Assembly (NCBI RefSeq): GCF_025486315.1 | Contig: NZ_JAOOPY010000021.1 | Location: 1-64,000 of the forward strand | DNA from: Variovorax sp. N23 | GTDB taxonomy: Bacteria > Pseudomonadota > Gammaproteobacteria > Burkholderiales > Burkholderiaceae_C | DNA length: 64,000 nucleotides | Direction: 5' to 3' | In this document: piece by piece, positions 25,932 to 34,310 of the stretch | How positions within the stretch are numbered: position 1 is the first letter of the stretch | Layout: the number at the start of each line of letters is the position of its first letter | The notes under the pieces: generated by a model | What the model saw: the letters and a program-made list of their open reading frames with translations, nothing else | Told to the model about the DNA's origin: nothing | The model's database searches: none | Made by a program: the position numbers and the translations under genes

Positions 25932-27443
25932 ATGCTTCAGATGCTTCGCAACTCCATCGTCATCAAGGTGCTCGGCCTCGTCGTGCTGACCTTGCTGCTG
26001 TGCATTCCGCTCGACCGCATCGATGCACTCATCCGCGAGCGAGGCGAGAGCCAGCGCGAGGCCGCCGCCGAACTGGCCAGCACCTACACCGGCGCGCAGA
26101 CCGTGATCGGCCCGGTGCTCGCCGTCCCCTATGTCGAGCGCTGGATGGAGACGCAGCGCAACAGCAAGGGCCAGGTCACCGGCGTCGAGCCGCGCAGCGA
26201 GGAAGGCCTGCACCTGGTGTTCCCCGACACGCTGAACATCGAAGGTTCGCTCGCGCCGCAGCAGCGTTACCGCGGCATCTTCCGCATCCCCTTCTACACG
26301 CTCGATGCGAAGCTCGACGGGGGCTTCGGTGCCTTCGATCCCGACACGGTGGCGCGCAGCGTCAGCGGTTCGAAGCTGGAGTTCCGCACGCCCTACGTCG
26401 TGTTCAACCTGAGCGATCTGCGCGGACTCGACGGTTCGCCCGCGCTGAGCATCGGCGGCGCGACGCTGCGCTTCGCGCAGCGCATGCCGGGCCTGTCGGA
26501 GCAGACCTTCGGCAGCGGCATCCACGCGCCGTTGGAAGGCACGGCGCTGTCCGCCTGGCTGGCCGGCAAGCCGCTGCCCTTCGAGATGAAGCTGGCCCTG
26601 GTCGGACAGGAGACGCTGTCGATCGCTCCGATCGCCGACGAGACCACCGCGCACCTGCAGTCGCCGTGGGCGCATCCCAGCTTCGGCGGGCGCTTTCTCG
26701 CGGCGGAACGCCGCATCGATGCGCAAGGCTTCGACGCACGCTGGCGCGTCTCGTCGCTGGTGACGTCGGCGCGCGACCAGGTGCGTGCGGGGCTGCTCGA
26801 CCCGGCCGCCACGGCGTTGACGTCCGACAGCGCGGCGGTGCGGATCGATGCCGCGCGCCCGGCTTCCGCCCGCCGCCAGGCCGTGGCCGACGGCCCGCTG
26901 CAGACCTTCGACGTGTCGCTGGCGCAGCCGCTCAACGTGTATTCGATGTCCACCCGCGCGGGCAAGTACGGCGCGCTCTTCATCGCGCTGGTGCTGATGG
27001 CCGCCTTCATGTTCGAGCTGTTCCGCACGCTGCGTCTGCACCCGGTGCAGTACGGCCTGGTGGGCCTGTCGATCGCGCTTTTCTTCCTGCTGCTGCTCGC
27101 ACTGTCGGAGAAGATGACCTTCGCCGCCGCCTATGCTTCGGCCGCAGCCGCCAGCGTGCTGTTGCTGGGCGTCTACTTCAGCGCCGTGCTCGGCGGCTGG
27201 CGGCGCGGCCTGTCGTTCGCGGCCTTCGTGGCCGTGCTGTACGGTGCGCTGTATGGCCTGCTCGCCTCGGAGAGCAATGCGCTGCTGCTGGGCGCGCTGC
27301 TGGTCTTCGGCATGCTGGCGTTGATGATGCTCGCCACGCGCAAGGTCGACTGGTACGCCCTTTCCACCACGGCCGGGGCCACCGCCACCGTTGCGGAACC
27401 GATGCCCGGCATGGTGGCTCCTACCCCTTCGAACGCTCGCTGA
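25932..27443 (+). CDS. creD: Cell envelope integrity protein CreD
   Basis: A 503 aa inner-membrane protein. An N-terminal helix (VIKVLGLVVLTLLLCIPL) is followed by a large periplasmic domain (to about residue 340) and a C-terminal bundle of five or six helices (GLVGLSIALFFLLLLALSE, LLLGVYFSAVLGGW). The sequences IRERGESQREA and GPVLAVPYVERW are typical of CreD/CET, which is the main CreBC output in enterobacteria and supports envelope integrity and beta-lactam response. ATG at 25932 follows a GGGAC site; ATG at 25941 is close. The PBP gene starts six bases after its stop, so the two form an operon under the CreB box. Confidence 0.92.
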   Translation: MLQMLRNSIVIKVLGLVVLTLLLCIPLDRIDALIRERGESQREAAAELASTYTGAQTVIGPVLAVPYVERWMETQRNSKGQVTGVEPRSEEGLHLVFPDTLNIEGSLAPQQRYRGIFRIPFYTLDAKLDGGFGAFDPDTVARSVSGSKLEFRTPYVVFNLSDLRGLDGSPALSIGGATLRFAQRMPGLSEQTFGSGIHAPLEGTALSAWLAGKPLPFEMKLALVGQETLSIAPIADETTAHLQSPWAHPSFGGRFLAAERRIDAQGFDARWRVSSLVTSARDQVRAGLLDPAATALTSDSAAVRIDAARPASARRQAVADGPLQTFDVSLAQPLNVYSMSTRAGKYGALFIALVLMAAFMFELFRTLRLHPVQYGLVGLSIALFFLLLLALSEKMTFAAAYASAAAASVLLLGVYFSAVLGGWRRGLSFAAFVAVLYGALYGLLASESNALLLGALLVFGMLALMMLATRKVDWYALSTTAGATATVAEPMPGMVAPTPSNAR

Positions 27444-27449
27444 TCACCC

Positions 27450-29819
27450 ATGTCCTCCTTCCCTCGCTTTCCTCGACTCTCGCAGCGTGCGCGCCGCCTC
27501 GTGCGTATCGGCCTTCTCTCGGGCACCGCCCTGGCGGTGGTGCTGCTGTGCGCCGGCGGCGTGGCCGTCGCGGTGATCTCCGCCCGCCTGCCCGACGTGT
27601 CGGCCCTGTCGGACTACCGGCCCAAGCTGCCGCTGCGCGTGTACACCGCCGACGGCGCGCTGATCGGCGAGTTCGGTGAGGAGCGGCGCCAGCTCGTGCC
27701 GATCGACCAGGTGCCGAAGGTGCTCAAGGACGCGGTGCTGGCGGTCGAGGACACGCGCTTCTACGAGCATGGCGGCGTCGATGCGAAGGGCATCGCACGC
27801 GCCATGCTGTCGAACCTGCAGCACGGCACGCGGCAAGGCGCGTCGACCATCACGCAGCAGGTGGCGCGCAACGTGTACCTGAGCTCGGAGCAGACCTACT
27901 CGCGCAAGCTGTACGAGGCCCTGCTGGCGCTGCGGCTGGAGCGCCAGCTGAGCAAGGACCAGATCCTCGAGATCTACCTGAACCAGATCTACCTGGGCAA
28001 CCGTTCCTACGGCTTCGCCGCCGCATCGGAAGCCTATTTCGGCAAGCCGTTGAAAAATCTCAGCATTGCCGAGGCGGCGATGTTGGCCGGATTGCCGAAG
28101 GCACCGCGCACCGGCAACCCGGTGAGCAACCCGCGGCGCGCGCGCACACGGCAGCTGCATGTGATCGAGCGCATGCGCGAGACCGGCGCCATCACCGTCG
28201 CGCAAGCCGACGAGGCGAAAGCCGAAGCCCTGCACCTGCGCGACCCCGCCGACCCGAAGCAGCTGCATGCGGAACACGTCGCCGAGACGGTGCGCCAAAC
28301 GATGGTGGCGCAGTACGGCGAGAGCGCCTACACGCGCGGCTTCAAGGTCTACACCTCGCTGATCGCGACCGACCAGGCCGCGGCCTACCGCGCGCTGCGG
28401 CGCGGCATCATGGACTACGAACAGCGCCAGCCCTACCGCGGCCCGGAGAAGTTCGTGAGCTTGCCGGACGACCCGGCGGCGCTCGACGAGACGGTCGACG
28501 ATGTACTGGCCGACCGGCCCGACAACGGCGACCTGATGTCCGCCGTGGTGCTGTCGGCCACGCCGCGCGAGGTCGTGGCGGTGCGCGGCGACGGCGACCC
28601 GATCACGATCACCGGTGCCGGCCTGCAGATCGCGCGCGTGGCGCTGTCCGACAAGGCCGCCCCGACCGTGAAGCTGCGGCGCGGTGCGGTGATCCGCATC
28701 GTGAAGGGCGCGCGCGACAGCTGGACGATCACGCAGCTGCCCGAGGTCGAAGGCGCCTTCGTCGCGCTCGACCCGCGCGACGGCGCCGTCCGTGCGCTGG
28801 TAGGCGGCTTCGATTTCGAGAAGAACAAGTTCAACCATGTGACACAGGCCTGGCGCCAGCCGGGCTCGAGCTTCAAGCCCTTCATCTACTCGGCCGCACT
28901 CGAGAAGGGCTTCACGCCCGCCACGGTGGTCGACGACGCTCCGCTCTTCTTCGATGCGGCGACGACGGGCGGCCAACCCTGGGAGCCGAAGAACTACGAC
29001 GGCACCTTCGAAGGCCCGATGAGCCTGCGCAGCGCGCTGATGGCCTCGAAGAACATGGTGTCGGTGCGGGTGCTGCAGTCGATCGGCGCACCGTATGCGC
29101 AGGACTGGATCACGCACTTCGGCTTCGACCGCGACAAGAACCCCGCGGTGCTGCCGATGGCGCTCGGTTCGGGTTCGGTCACGCCGATGCAGATGGCCTC
29201 GGCCTATGCGGTGTTCGCCAACGGCGGCTACCGCGTGGCCCCGCGGCTCATCACCCGCGTGACCGACCACCGCGACCAGGTGCTGACCGAGTACGCCGCA
29301 CCCGCACTCGACGAGAGCGCACGCGCCATTCCCGCACGCAATGCCTTCGTGATGAACACGCTGCTCAACAGCGTGATGAAGGGTGGCACCGGCACCAAGG
29401 CCTGGCAGGCGCTCAAGCGCGACGACCTGTACGGCAAGACCGGCACCACCAACGATTCGCTCGACACCTGGTTCGCCGGCTTCCAGCCGTCGATGGTCGG
29501 CGTCGCCTGGATCGGCTACGACACGCCGCGCCGCCTCGGCGTGCGCGGCGAGACCGGCGGCAGCCTGAGCCTGCCGGTGTGGACCGACTTCATGCGCACG
29601 GCCCTGCAGGGCGTGCCCGTGGCCGAGCCGGCCGCACCGGACGGCGTAGTGCAGGTCGACGGCACCTGGTACTTCGACGACTATGCGCCGGGCCGCGGCA
29701 TCGCGTCGCTCGGCGCGGAGAACGGCGAGATGCCGCCGGCCGAAGCGCTCGCCGGCCCGCCGGTGGGAAAGATGCCGACGCCCGAGGAGCGCAAGAGCAT
29801 CCTCGACATGTTCCGGTAG
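27450..29819 (+). CDS. mrcA: Class A penicillin-binding protein 1A
   Basis: A 789 aa bifunctional peptidoglycan synthase. After one membrane anchor (residues about 18-45), the GT51 domain shows VEDTRFYEHGGVD, GASTITQQVARN and LEIYLNQIYLGN. An OB-like linker follows, then the transpeptidase with SxxK in GSSFKPFIYS, SxN in SKNMVS and KTG in YGKTGTTND. Length is normal for PBP1A. It makes glycan strands and cross-links them in the periplasm, and is a beta-lactam target. Its place directly behind creD suggests co-regulation with envelope stress through CreB. Confidence 0.93.
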   Translation: MSSFPRFPRLSQRARRLVRIGLLSGTALAVVLLCAGGVAVAVISARLPDVSALSDYRPKLPLRVYTADGALIGEFGEERRQLVPIDQVPKVLKDAVLAVEDTRFYEHGGVDAKGIARAMLSNLQHGTRQGASTITQQVARNVYLSSEQTYSRKLYEALLALRLERQLSKDQILEIYLNQIYLGNRSYGFAAASEAYFGKPLKNLSIAEAAMLAGLPKAPRTGNPVSNPRRARTRQLHVIERMRETGAITVAQADEAKAEALHLRDPADPKQLHAEHVAETVRQTMVAQYGESAYTRGFKVYTSLIATDQAAAYRALRRGIMDYEQRQPYRGPEKFVSLPDDPAALDETVDDVLADRPDNGDLMSAVVLSATPREVVAVRGDGDPITITGAGLQIARVALSDKAAPTVKLRRGAVIRIVKGARDSWTITQLPEVEGAFVALDPRDGAVRALVGGFDFEKNKFNHVTQAWRQPGSSFKPFIYSAALEKGFTPATVVDDAPLFFDAATTGGQPWEPKNYDGTFEGPMSLRSALMASKNMVSVRVLQSIGAPYAQDWITHFGFDRDKNPAVLPMALGSGSVTPMQMASAYAVFANGGYRVAPRLITRVTDHRDQVLTEYAAPALDESARAIPARNAFVMNTLLNSVMKGGTGTKAWQALKRDDLYGKTGTTNDSLDTWFAGFQPSMVGVAWIGYDTPRRLGVRGETGGSLSLPVWTDFMRTALQGVPVAEPAAPDGVVQVDGTWYFDDYAPGRGIASLGAENGEMPPAEALAGPPVGKMPTPEERKSILDMFR

Positions 29820-29825
29820 GGCCTG

Positions 29826-31262
29826 TCAACGCGGGCCGAGCGGCAGCGAGAGCGTCGCCAGCGCACCGCCGCCCTTCGCGTTGACCAGCTCGATGCGCCC
29901 GCGGTGCAGTGCGGCGATCTCCTTCACGAAGGCCAGGCCGAGCCCGGTGCTCTTGCGCTTGCTGTGCGGCCGGGCCAGCGAATAGAACTTCTCGAAGACC
30001 TTCTCGCGCGCGTAGTCCGGAATGCCGGGGCCGTGGTCGCGCACGACGATGCGCGCATGCCGCGCGTCGGCCTCCAGCCCCAGAAGCACCGCACTGCCCG
30101 ACGGTGCGAAATCGATCGCGTTGTCGAGCAGGTTGCTGACCGCTCGCCGCAGCAGGAAGGGGTCGCCTTCGACCGTCGGCTGCGCGCGCAGATCGAGTGT
30201 CACGCGCACCTCGCGCGCGGCGGCCGCCGCCTGCGCACCGGCCGCCACGTCGTCGAGCAGCGTGGCCAGCGCCACCGGCTGCGTGCGCTGCAGGACGCGC
30301 CGCGTCTCGAGCGCGGTGAGTTCCATCATGCGGTCGACGATTTCCTGGATGCGCTGCGTCTCGCTCGCGATGTTGGCGAGGAAACGTTCGCGCTCGGCCT
30401 GCGGCATCGACGGTTCCTGCAGCAGCTCGGCCGCGCCGCGGATGGCCGACAACGGGCTCTTCACCTCGTGGGTGAAGGTCTGCACGTAGTCCGAGACATA
30501 GTTGCGTCCGGTAAGCGCGTCGCGCATCTCGCTGAAACCGCCGCGCAGCGCGTCGAGCACACGCCGCGCCATGCGGCCGACGCTCAGCGTCTTCTGCGCG
30601 CGGGCCCAGGCGATGTAGTCGGAGATCAGCCCGAAGGGCCGCACCAGCCACACCGACACGATGATGGCCAGCACCAGCAGCGCGAAGGCCGAGCCGACGC
30701 CGACCCACAGCGTGCGCGCCCGCGCGTCCTCGACGAACTGGCCGAAGCTCTGCACCGGCTTGCCGACGCTCACCATGCCGACGATCTCGTTGTTCCAGCG
30801 GATTGGCGCGCCGACGTACATGACGGAGGTGCGCGGGTCCACCTCCACGTCGCGCGAGGTGCGCGCGCCATAGAGTCCCGCGAGCGAGCGATTGACGTCG
30901 GCCCATCGGGAATAGTCCGCGCCGACGGCACGGCCGAGCGAATCGAACAGCACCCGGCCGCTGCGGTCGGTCACGTACACGCGCAGCTCGACGCGGTTCT
31001 TGTGCAGGTTGTAGATCTGCGCCGAAAACTGGCGCGCATAGACCGAGCGGAACAGCGGCTCGAGCCGCGCCGTGTTGATGGCGCCGGCGATCACGTCCTG
31101 CTCGACCAGGCTGGCCATGAACTGCGAGCTTTCGACCAGCGATTCTTCGGCCGACTCGCGGTAGCGCGGATCGATGTCGCTCACCACGCGGTACAGCAGG
31201 AAGGCGATGCCTGCGGCGTAGATCAGCAGGATGCCCAGGAAGATGCGCGAGCGCTTCGTCAC
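29826..31262 (-). CDS. creC: Sensor histidine kinase CreC
   Basis: A 478 aa membrane kinase. Two helices (about residues 8-24 and 185-207) bound a periplasmic sensor segment with the CreC-like stretch RTSVMYVGAPIRWNNEIVG. HAMP and DHp regions follow, with phospho-acceptor His265 in FTHEVKSPLSAIRGAAELL, then an ATPase domain with NLLDNAIDFAPSG, DHGPGIP and GLGLAFVKEI. The start is GTG at 31262, 11 bases after the creB stop. Its partner CreB is encoded upstream in the same operon; the pair converges on the creD-mrcA operon. Confidence 0.9.
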   Translation of the reverse strand: MTKRSRIFLGILLIYAAGIAFLLYRVVSDIDPRYRESAEESLVESSQFMASLVEQDVIAGAINTARLEPLFRSVYARQFSAQIYNLHKNRVELRVYVTDRSGRVLFDSLGRAVGADYSRWADVNRSLAGLYGARTSRDVEVDPRTSVMYVGAPIRWNNEIVGMVSVGKPVQSFGQFVEDARARTLWVGVGSAFALLVLAIIVSVWLVRPFGLISDYIAWARAQKTLSVGRMARRVLDALRGGFSEMRDALTGRNYVSDYVQTFTHEVKSPLSAIRGAAELLQEPSMPQAERERFLANIASETQRIQEIVDRMMELTALETRRVLQRTQPVALATLLDDVAAGAQAAAAAREVRVTLDLRAQPTVEGDPFLLRRAVSNLLDNAIDFAPSGSAVLLGLEADARHARIVVRDHGPGIPDYAREKVFEKFYSLARPHSKRKSTGLGLAFVKEIAALHRGRIELVNAKGGGALATLSLPLGPR

Positions 31263-31273
31263 GTCACGCCGCG

Positions 31274-32026
31274 TCAGGCCGCGGTGGGCAGGTCTTCGTT
31301 CAAGGCGTAGCCGGTGCCGCGCAGCGTGCGGATCGGCTCGACCTCCGGCGCCACCGCCTTCAGCTTGGCGCGCAGCGTCTTGATGTGCGCGTCCACCGTA
31401 CGGTCGAAGCTGTCGCCGGGGTCGTCCCAGACCATTTCCAGCAGTTCGTCGCGGGTATAGACCCGGCCCGGCCGCTGCACGAAGAGGCACAGCAGGCCGT
31501 ATTCGTAGCGCGACAGTTCCAGCGCCCGGCCGTAGTAGCGGATCTGTCGCCGCTCGCCATCGATCAGGAAGGGCTGTGGCGGCTTGGCCGCCGCCGGGGC
31601 AGGGGGGGCCACGGGCGCGGCCGCGGCGGCCCGCACGCTGCGTCTGAGCACCGTCCTGACCCGTGCCACGAGCTCCCGCGGGGAAAAAGGTTTGGCGATG
31701 TAGTCGTCCGCACCGAGTTCCAGGCCGACGACCCGATCGATCTCGTCGCTGCGGGCGGTCAGAAAGATCATCGGCACGTCGGCGCCGCCCGGGAGCGCCT
31801 GCAGCCGCTTGAAGAGTTCGAAGCCGTTGAGGTCGGGCAGACCGACGTCCAGGATGGCCAGCGCCGGGCGCTGCTGCGCGAACGCGGCCAGCGCCTCTTG
31901 CGCGGTGGCGCACCACACGGGCGTGAAACCGTCGCTGCGCAGCACGTACTGCACGGTGTCGGCGATGCCGGACTCGTCTTCCGCGATGAGGATGCGGGGG
32001 TGGGGGGCCGGGACGGGAACGCTCAT
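31274..32026 (-). CDS. creB: Response regulator CreB (OmpR family)
   Basis: A 250 aa two-domain regulator. The receiver has acidic residues in LIAEDES, phosphorylation site Asp60 in LAILDVGLPD, Thr in LTAR and Lys in DYIAKPFSP. An Ala/Pro-rich linker (PVAPPAPAAAKPPQ) joins it to a winged-helix DNA-binding domain (YEYGLLCLFVQRPGRVYTRDELL ... VDAHIKTLRAKL). CreB binds TTCAC direct repeats, and one exact match lies between the VIT gene and creD. The upstream side of this gene is the candidate origin region. Confidence 0.92.
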   Translation of the reverse strand: MSVPVPAPHPRILIAEDESGIADTVQYVLRSDGFTPVWCATAQEALAAFAQQRPALAILDVGLPDLNGFELFKRLQALPGGADVPMIFLTARSDEIDRVVGLELGADDYIAKPFSPRELVARVRTVLRRSVRAAAAAPVAPPAPAAAKPPQPFLIDGERRQIRYYGRALELSRYEYGLLCLFVQRPGRVYTRDELLEMVWDDPGDSFDRTVDAHIKTLRAKLKAVAPEVEPIRTLRGTGYALNEDLPTAA

Positions 32027-32099
32027 GCGGGAATGGTAGCGATGCGGCAGCGAGCCGATTCGGCCTTTTTCCGGCAGCGCCGGTCACGGGGCGGCGGGG

Positions 32100-32616
32100 G
32101 CCTGACGGCCACACTCGCCAAAGATTTCTGCGAAACGCGCGGCGTCTCTATCTTCTTCTTATCTCTCTTATTCAAATTAGTAGTAGTAGATAGGGGTCGC
32201 GCCTTTCTGTGGACAGGGCACTATTTCATTGGTGTGACAAGGACTTGCCGGTGCCCGACCCATGTGCGCACCCCTGCTTCTCTGCTGTCGCGCGCGCAGG
32301 GACAACTTCGGCGCTTCGAACCGGCCTGTGGACAACCTCCTGCTTGTGCCGGAACTCTCCCCAGAGTTGTCCTTTGACAGGGTCGCGGAAATCTGGGAAA
32401 GGAGGGTCGCGCGTGAAGACATCCACTGCTCAATAATTGGGCAGAATGTTGTTTCTCTTTTAAAAACAATGAGTTAGGAGGCCTTTACAAGAAAGTGCTT
32501 GAGTTATTCACAGAGTTACCCAAGGTTTGTGGGGAGAAGGTTCGACGTCGCGCGCTTCGGCGTCAACATCGGCCGAATCGCTTCGAAGAACCCAACATCC
32601 GAAAAAGGAACGTCCC
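32100..32616. other. Candidate chromosomal replication origin (oriC)
   Basis: No gene is seen in this AT-richer stretch between creB and the TerB-like gene. Read on the minus strand, it shows a DnaA-box-like site CTGTCCACA (32208-32216), a GC-rich spacer, a DnaA-trio run (TAG repeated four times plus one more on the plus strand, 32178-32193) and then an AT-rich tract (32147-32177). This is the published order of the bacterial basal unwinding module. Further boxes are TTGTCCACA (minus, 32327-32335) and TTATTCACA (plus, 32504-32512), each one base from TTATCCACA. parS sites and parAB lie 10-14 kb away. Whether dnaA is adjacent in the genome is unknown; it is not in the window. Confidence 0.65.
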
Positions 32617-33555
32617 GTGAGCCCCTCCGAAACCCGTGCCATCGTGACCCTGAGCCTGCTGGCCGCCTTTGTCGATGGCGACAAGCACGAGCGCGAACGT
32701 GCCGAGATCAAGCGCATCGCCGAAGGCCTGTCGCAGGCCGATGGTGTGCATCTGCCGACGCTCTACCAGGATGTGCTGATGAAGCGTGTGTCGCTGGCCG
32801 AAGTGGGCACCGCGCTCACCAGCACCGAATCACGCCAGCTCGGCTACGAGATGGCGGTGTGCGTGTGCGACGCCGACGGCGCCCAGTCGGAAGCCGAACG
32901 CCACTTTCTCGCCGACCTTCGCACCTCGCTGGGCCTCGACGCGCCGACGGCCGTGCAGTTCGCCGAGCAGGCCGAGGCGATCGTCACGACGCCGCTGGCG
33001 AATACCGCCACGGTGGCGGCCGCCGCGGCGCCGTCCGTCGACAACGCCGAACTCGACCCCTCCATCCTGAACGCCGCCATCCTCAACGGTGCGCTCGAAC
33101 TGCTGCCCGAAACCCTGTCGACCATGGCGATCATTCCGCTGCAGATGAAGCTGGTCTACCGCATCGGCAAGGCCCACGGCTACGAACTCGACAGCGGCCA
33201 CGTGAAGGACTTCATCGCCACTGTCGGTGTGGGCCTGACCTCGCAGTACCTCGAGCAGGCCGGCCGCAAGCTGCTGGGTGGCTTGCTGGGCAAGGTGGGC
33301 GGTGGTCTGCTGCGCGGCCTGGGCAATCAGGCCGTCAGCTCGGGCATGAGCTTCGCCACCACCTATGCGCTGGGCCATGTGGCCAAGCGCTACTACGCGG
33401 GTGGCCGCACGCTGTCGACTCAGATGCTCAAGGAAGCGTATGCCAGCGTGACGAAGGAAGGGCAGGGGCTGCAGACGCGCTACCTGCCGGCCATTCAGGA
33501 GAAGGCGCGCACCTTGAACCCCTCGCAGATCCTCTCGATGGTTCGCGGGGCCTAA
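32617..33555 (+). CDS. TerB-like/DUF697 domain protein
   Basis: A 312 aa protein of two parts. Residues about 1-125 are an acidic helical TerB-like domain (tellurite-resistance family; SLLAAFVDGDKHERERAEIK, CDADGAQSEAERHFLADL). Residues about 150-250 form a DUF697-type region with hydrophobic helices (LPETLSTMAIIPLQMKLVYRIGKAHG, GRKLLGGLLGKVGGGLLRGLG), which usually associates with small GTPases or membranes. GTG at 32617, behind an AAAAAGGA site, is preferred over upstream in-frame starts that lie in the origin-like DNA. Its biochemical role is unknown. Confidence 0.7.
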   Translation: MSPSETRAIVTLSLLAAFVDGDKHERERAEIKRIAEGLSQADGVHLPTLYQDVLMKRVSLAEVGTALTSTESRQLGYEMAVCVCDADGAQSEAERHFLADLRTSLGLDAPTAVQFAEQAEAIVTTPLANTATVAAAAAPSVDNAELDPSILNAAILNGALELLPETLSTMAIIPLQMKLVYRIGKAHGYELDSGHVKDFIATVGVGLTSQYLEQAGRKLLGGLLGKVGGGLLRGLGNQAVSSGMSFATTYALGHVAKRYYAGGRTLSTQMLKEAYASVTKEGQGLQTRYLPAIQEKARTLNPSQILSMVRGA

Positions 33556-33986
33556 GCCCGTGTCATCGCCTCGGTACCCGCCAGGTCTTCCAGGATCGGG
33601 CAGTTCGGCCGTGCATCGCCATGGCAGCAATGCACGAGGTGCGACAGCGTGCGCTGCATCGCCTGCATGTCGGCGATGCGTTGTTCCAGTTCGCCCAGGT
33701 GCTTCTGCGCGATGCGCTTGACGCTGGCGCTGGTGCGCCGGCGGTTGTGCCAGAGGCCGACCAGCTCGGCGATTTCTTCCATCGAGAAGCCGAGGTCGCG
33801 CGAGCGTTTGACGAAGCGCAGCGTGTGGATGTCGGCGGCGCTGTACTGCCGGTAGCCGCTCTCGGTGCGCGCCACCGCCGGCAGCAGGCCCAGCCCTTCG
33901 TAGTGGCGCACCATGCGGGCCGAGACGCCGGAGCGGCGCGCGGCTTCGCCGATGTTCCACGGTCCGGCGCTTCGGGGGGGTGTCAT
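33552..33986 (-). CDS. cueR: Copper-responsive MerR-family regulator CueR
   Basis: A 144 aa MerR-type activator. The N-terminal winged helix (WNIGEAARRSGVSARMVRHYEGLGLL) and a long dimerisation helix are followed by the metal loop CCHGDARPNCPIL, whose Cys-x7-Cys spacing matches the Cu(I) site of CueR. It twists promoters with 19 bp spacers to switch them on. It is one base downstream of copZ, and two such promoters lie between copZ and copA. Its stop overlaps the convergent TerB-like gene by four bases. Confidence 0.9.
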   Translation of the reverse strand: MTPPRSAGPWNIGEAARRSGVSARMVRHYEGLGLLPAVARTESGYRQYSAADIHTLRFVKRSRDLGFSMEEIAELVGLWHNRRRTSASVKRIAQKHLGELEQRIADMQAMQRTLSHLVHCCHGDARPNCPILEDLAGTEAMTRA

Positions 33987-33987
33987 C

Positions 33988-34182
33988 TCACTGGACTTTG
34001 TAGCCGGCGTTCTCGATGGCCGCCACGATGTCTGCGCGCGGCTGTTCGCTCAGCACGTCGACGTGGCCGGTGGGCAGGTCGACCGTGACCTGCGCTTCGG
34101 GGTCGACGGCCTGCACCGCGTTCTGGACGGCGCTCGCACAATGGCCGCACGTCATGCCGGCGACCTGGAATTTCTGGCTCAT
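33988..34182 (-). CDS. copZ: Copper chaperone CopZ (HMA domain)
   Basis: A 64 aa single heavy-metal-associated domain with the GMTCGHC copper site at residues 9-15, ferredoxin-like length and no signal peptide. It binds cytosolic Cu(I) and hands it to CopA. The ATG at 34182 has AAGGAG eight bases upstream. It is co-transcribed with cueR and divergent from copA. Confidence 0.9.
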   Translation of the reverse strand: MSQKFQVAGMTCGHCASAVQNAVQAVDPEAQVTVDLPTGHVDVLSEQPRADIVAAIENAGYKVQ

Positions 34183-34229
34183 GGTTTTGCTCCTTGCAAG
34201 GGGAATGTCGGATGAAGAGAGAACACCGC

Positions 34230-34260
34230 AGTGTGAACCTTGACGCTGTGGCAAGGTCAA
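34230..34260 (-). promoter_or_regulatory. CueR-type promoter for copZ-cueR
   Basis: On the minus strand, -35 TTGACC and -10 CACACT are separated by 19 bp, the lengthened spacer typical of MerR-family promoters. Inside is the dyad ACCTTG ... CAAGGT. Predicted start of transcription is about 40 bases before copZ. Confidence 0.75.
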
Positions 34261-34272
34261 GTGCCTGGGGTC

Positions 34273-34303
34273 TTGACCTTGCCACGATGTGAGGCTTTAG
34301 GCT
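34273..34303 (+). promoter_or_regulatory. CueR-type promoter for copA
   Basis: -35 TTGACC (34273-34278) and -10 TAGGCT (34298-34303) with a 19 bp spacer containing CCTTGCC ... TGAGG. The -10 ends only seven bases before the copA ATG, so transcription should begin at or next to the start codon. Confidence 0.7.
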
Positions 34304-34310
34304 CCCGACC

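Noticed and set aside
23625..27041. Extended frame joining the VIT protein to sequence opposite creD
   Set aside because: The signal peptide and ribosome binding site at 25712 mark the true start; upstream codons are antisense to creD.
20784..32026. LPXTG-type sortase system
   Set aside because: No sortase fold or LPXTG motif is present; the tail is PEP-CTERM-like and the enzyme is an exosortase.
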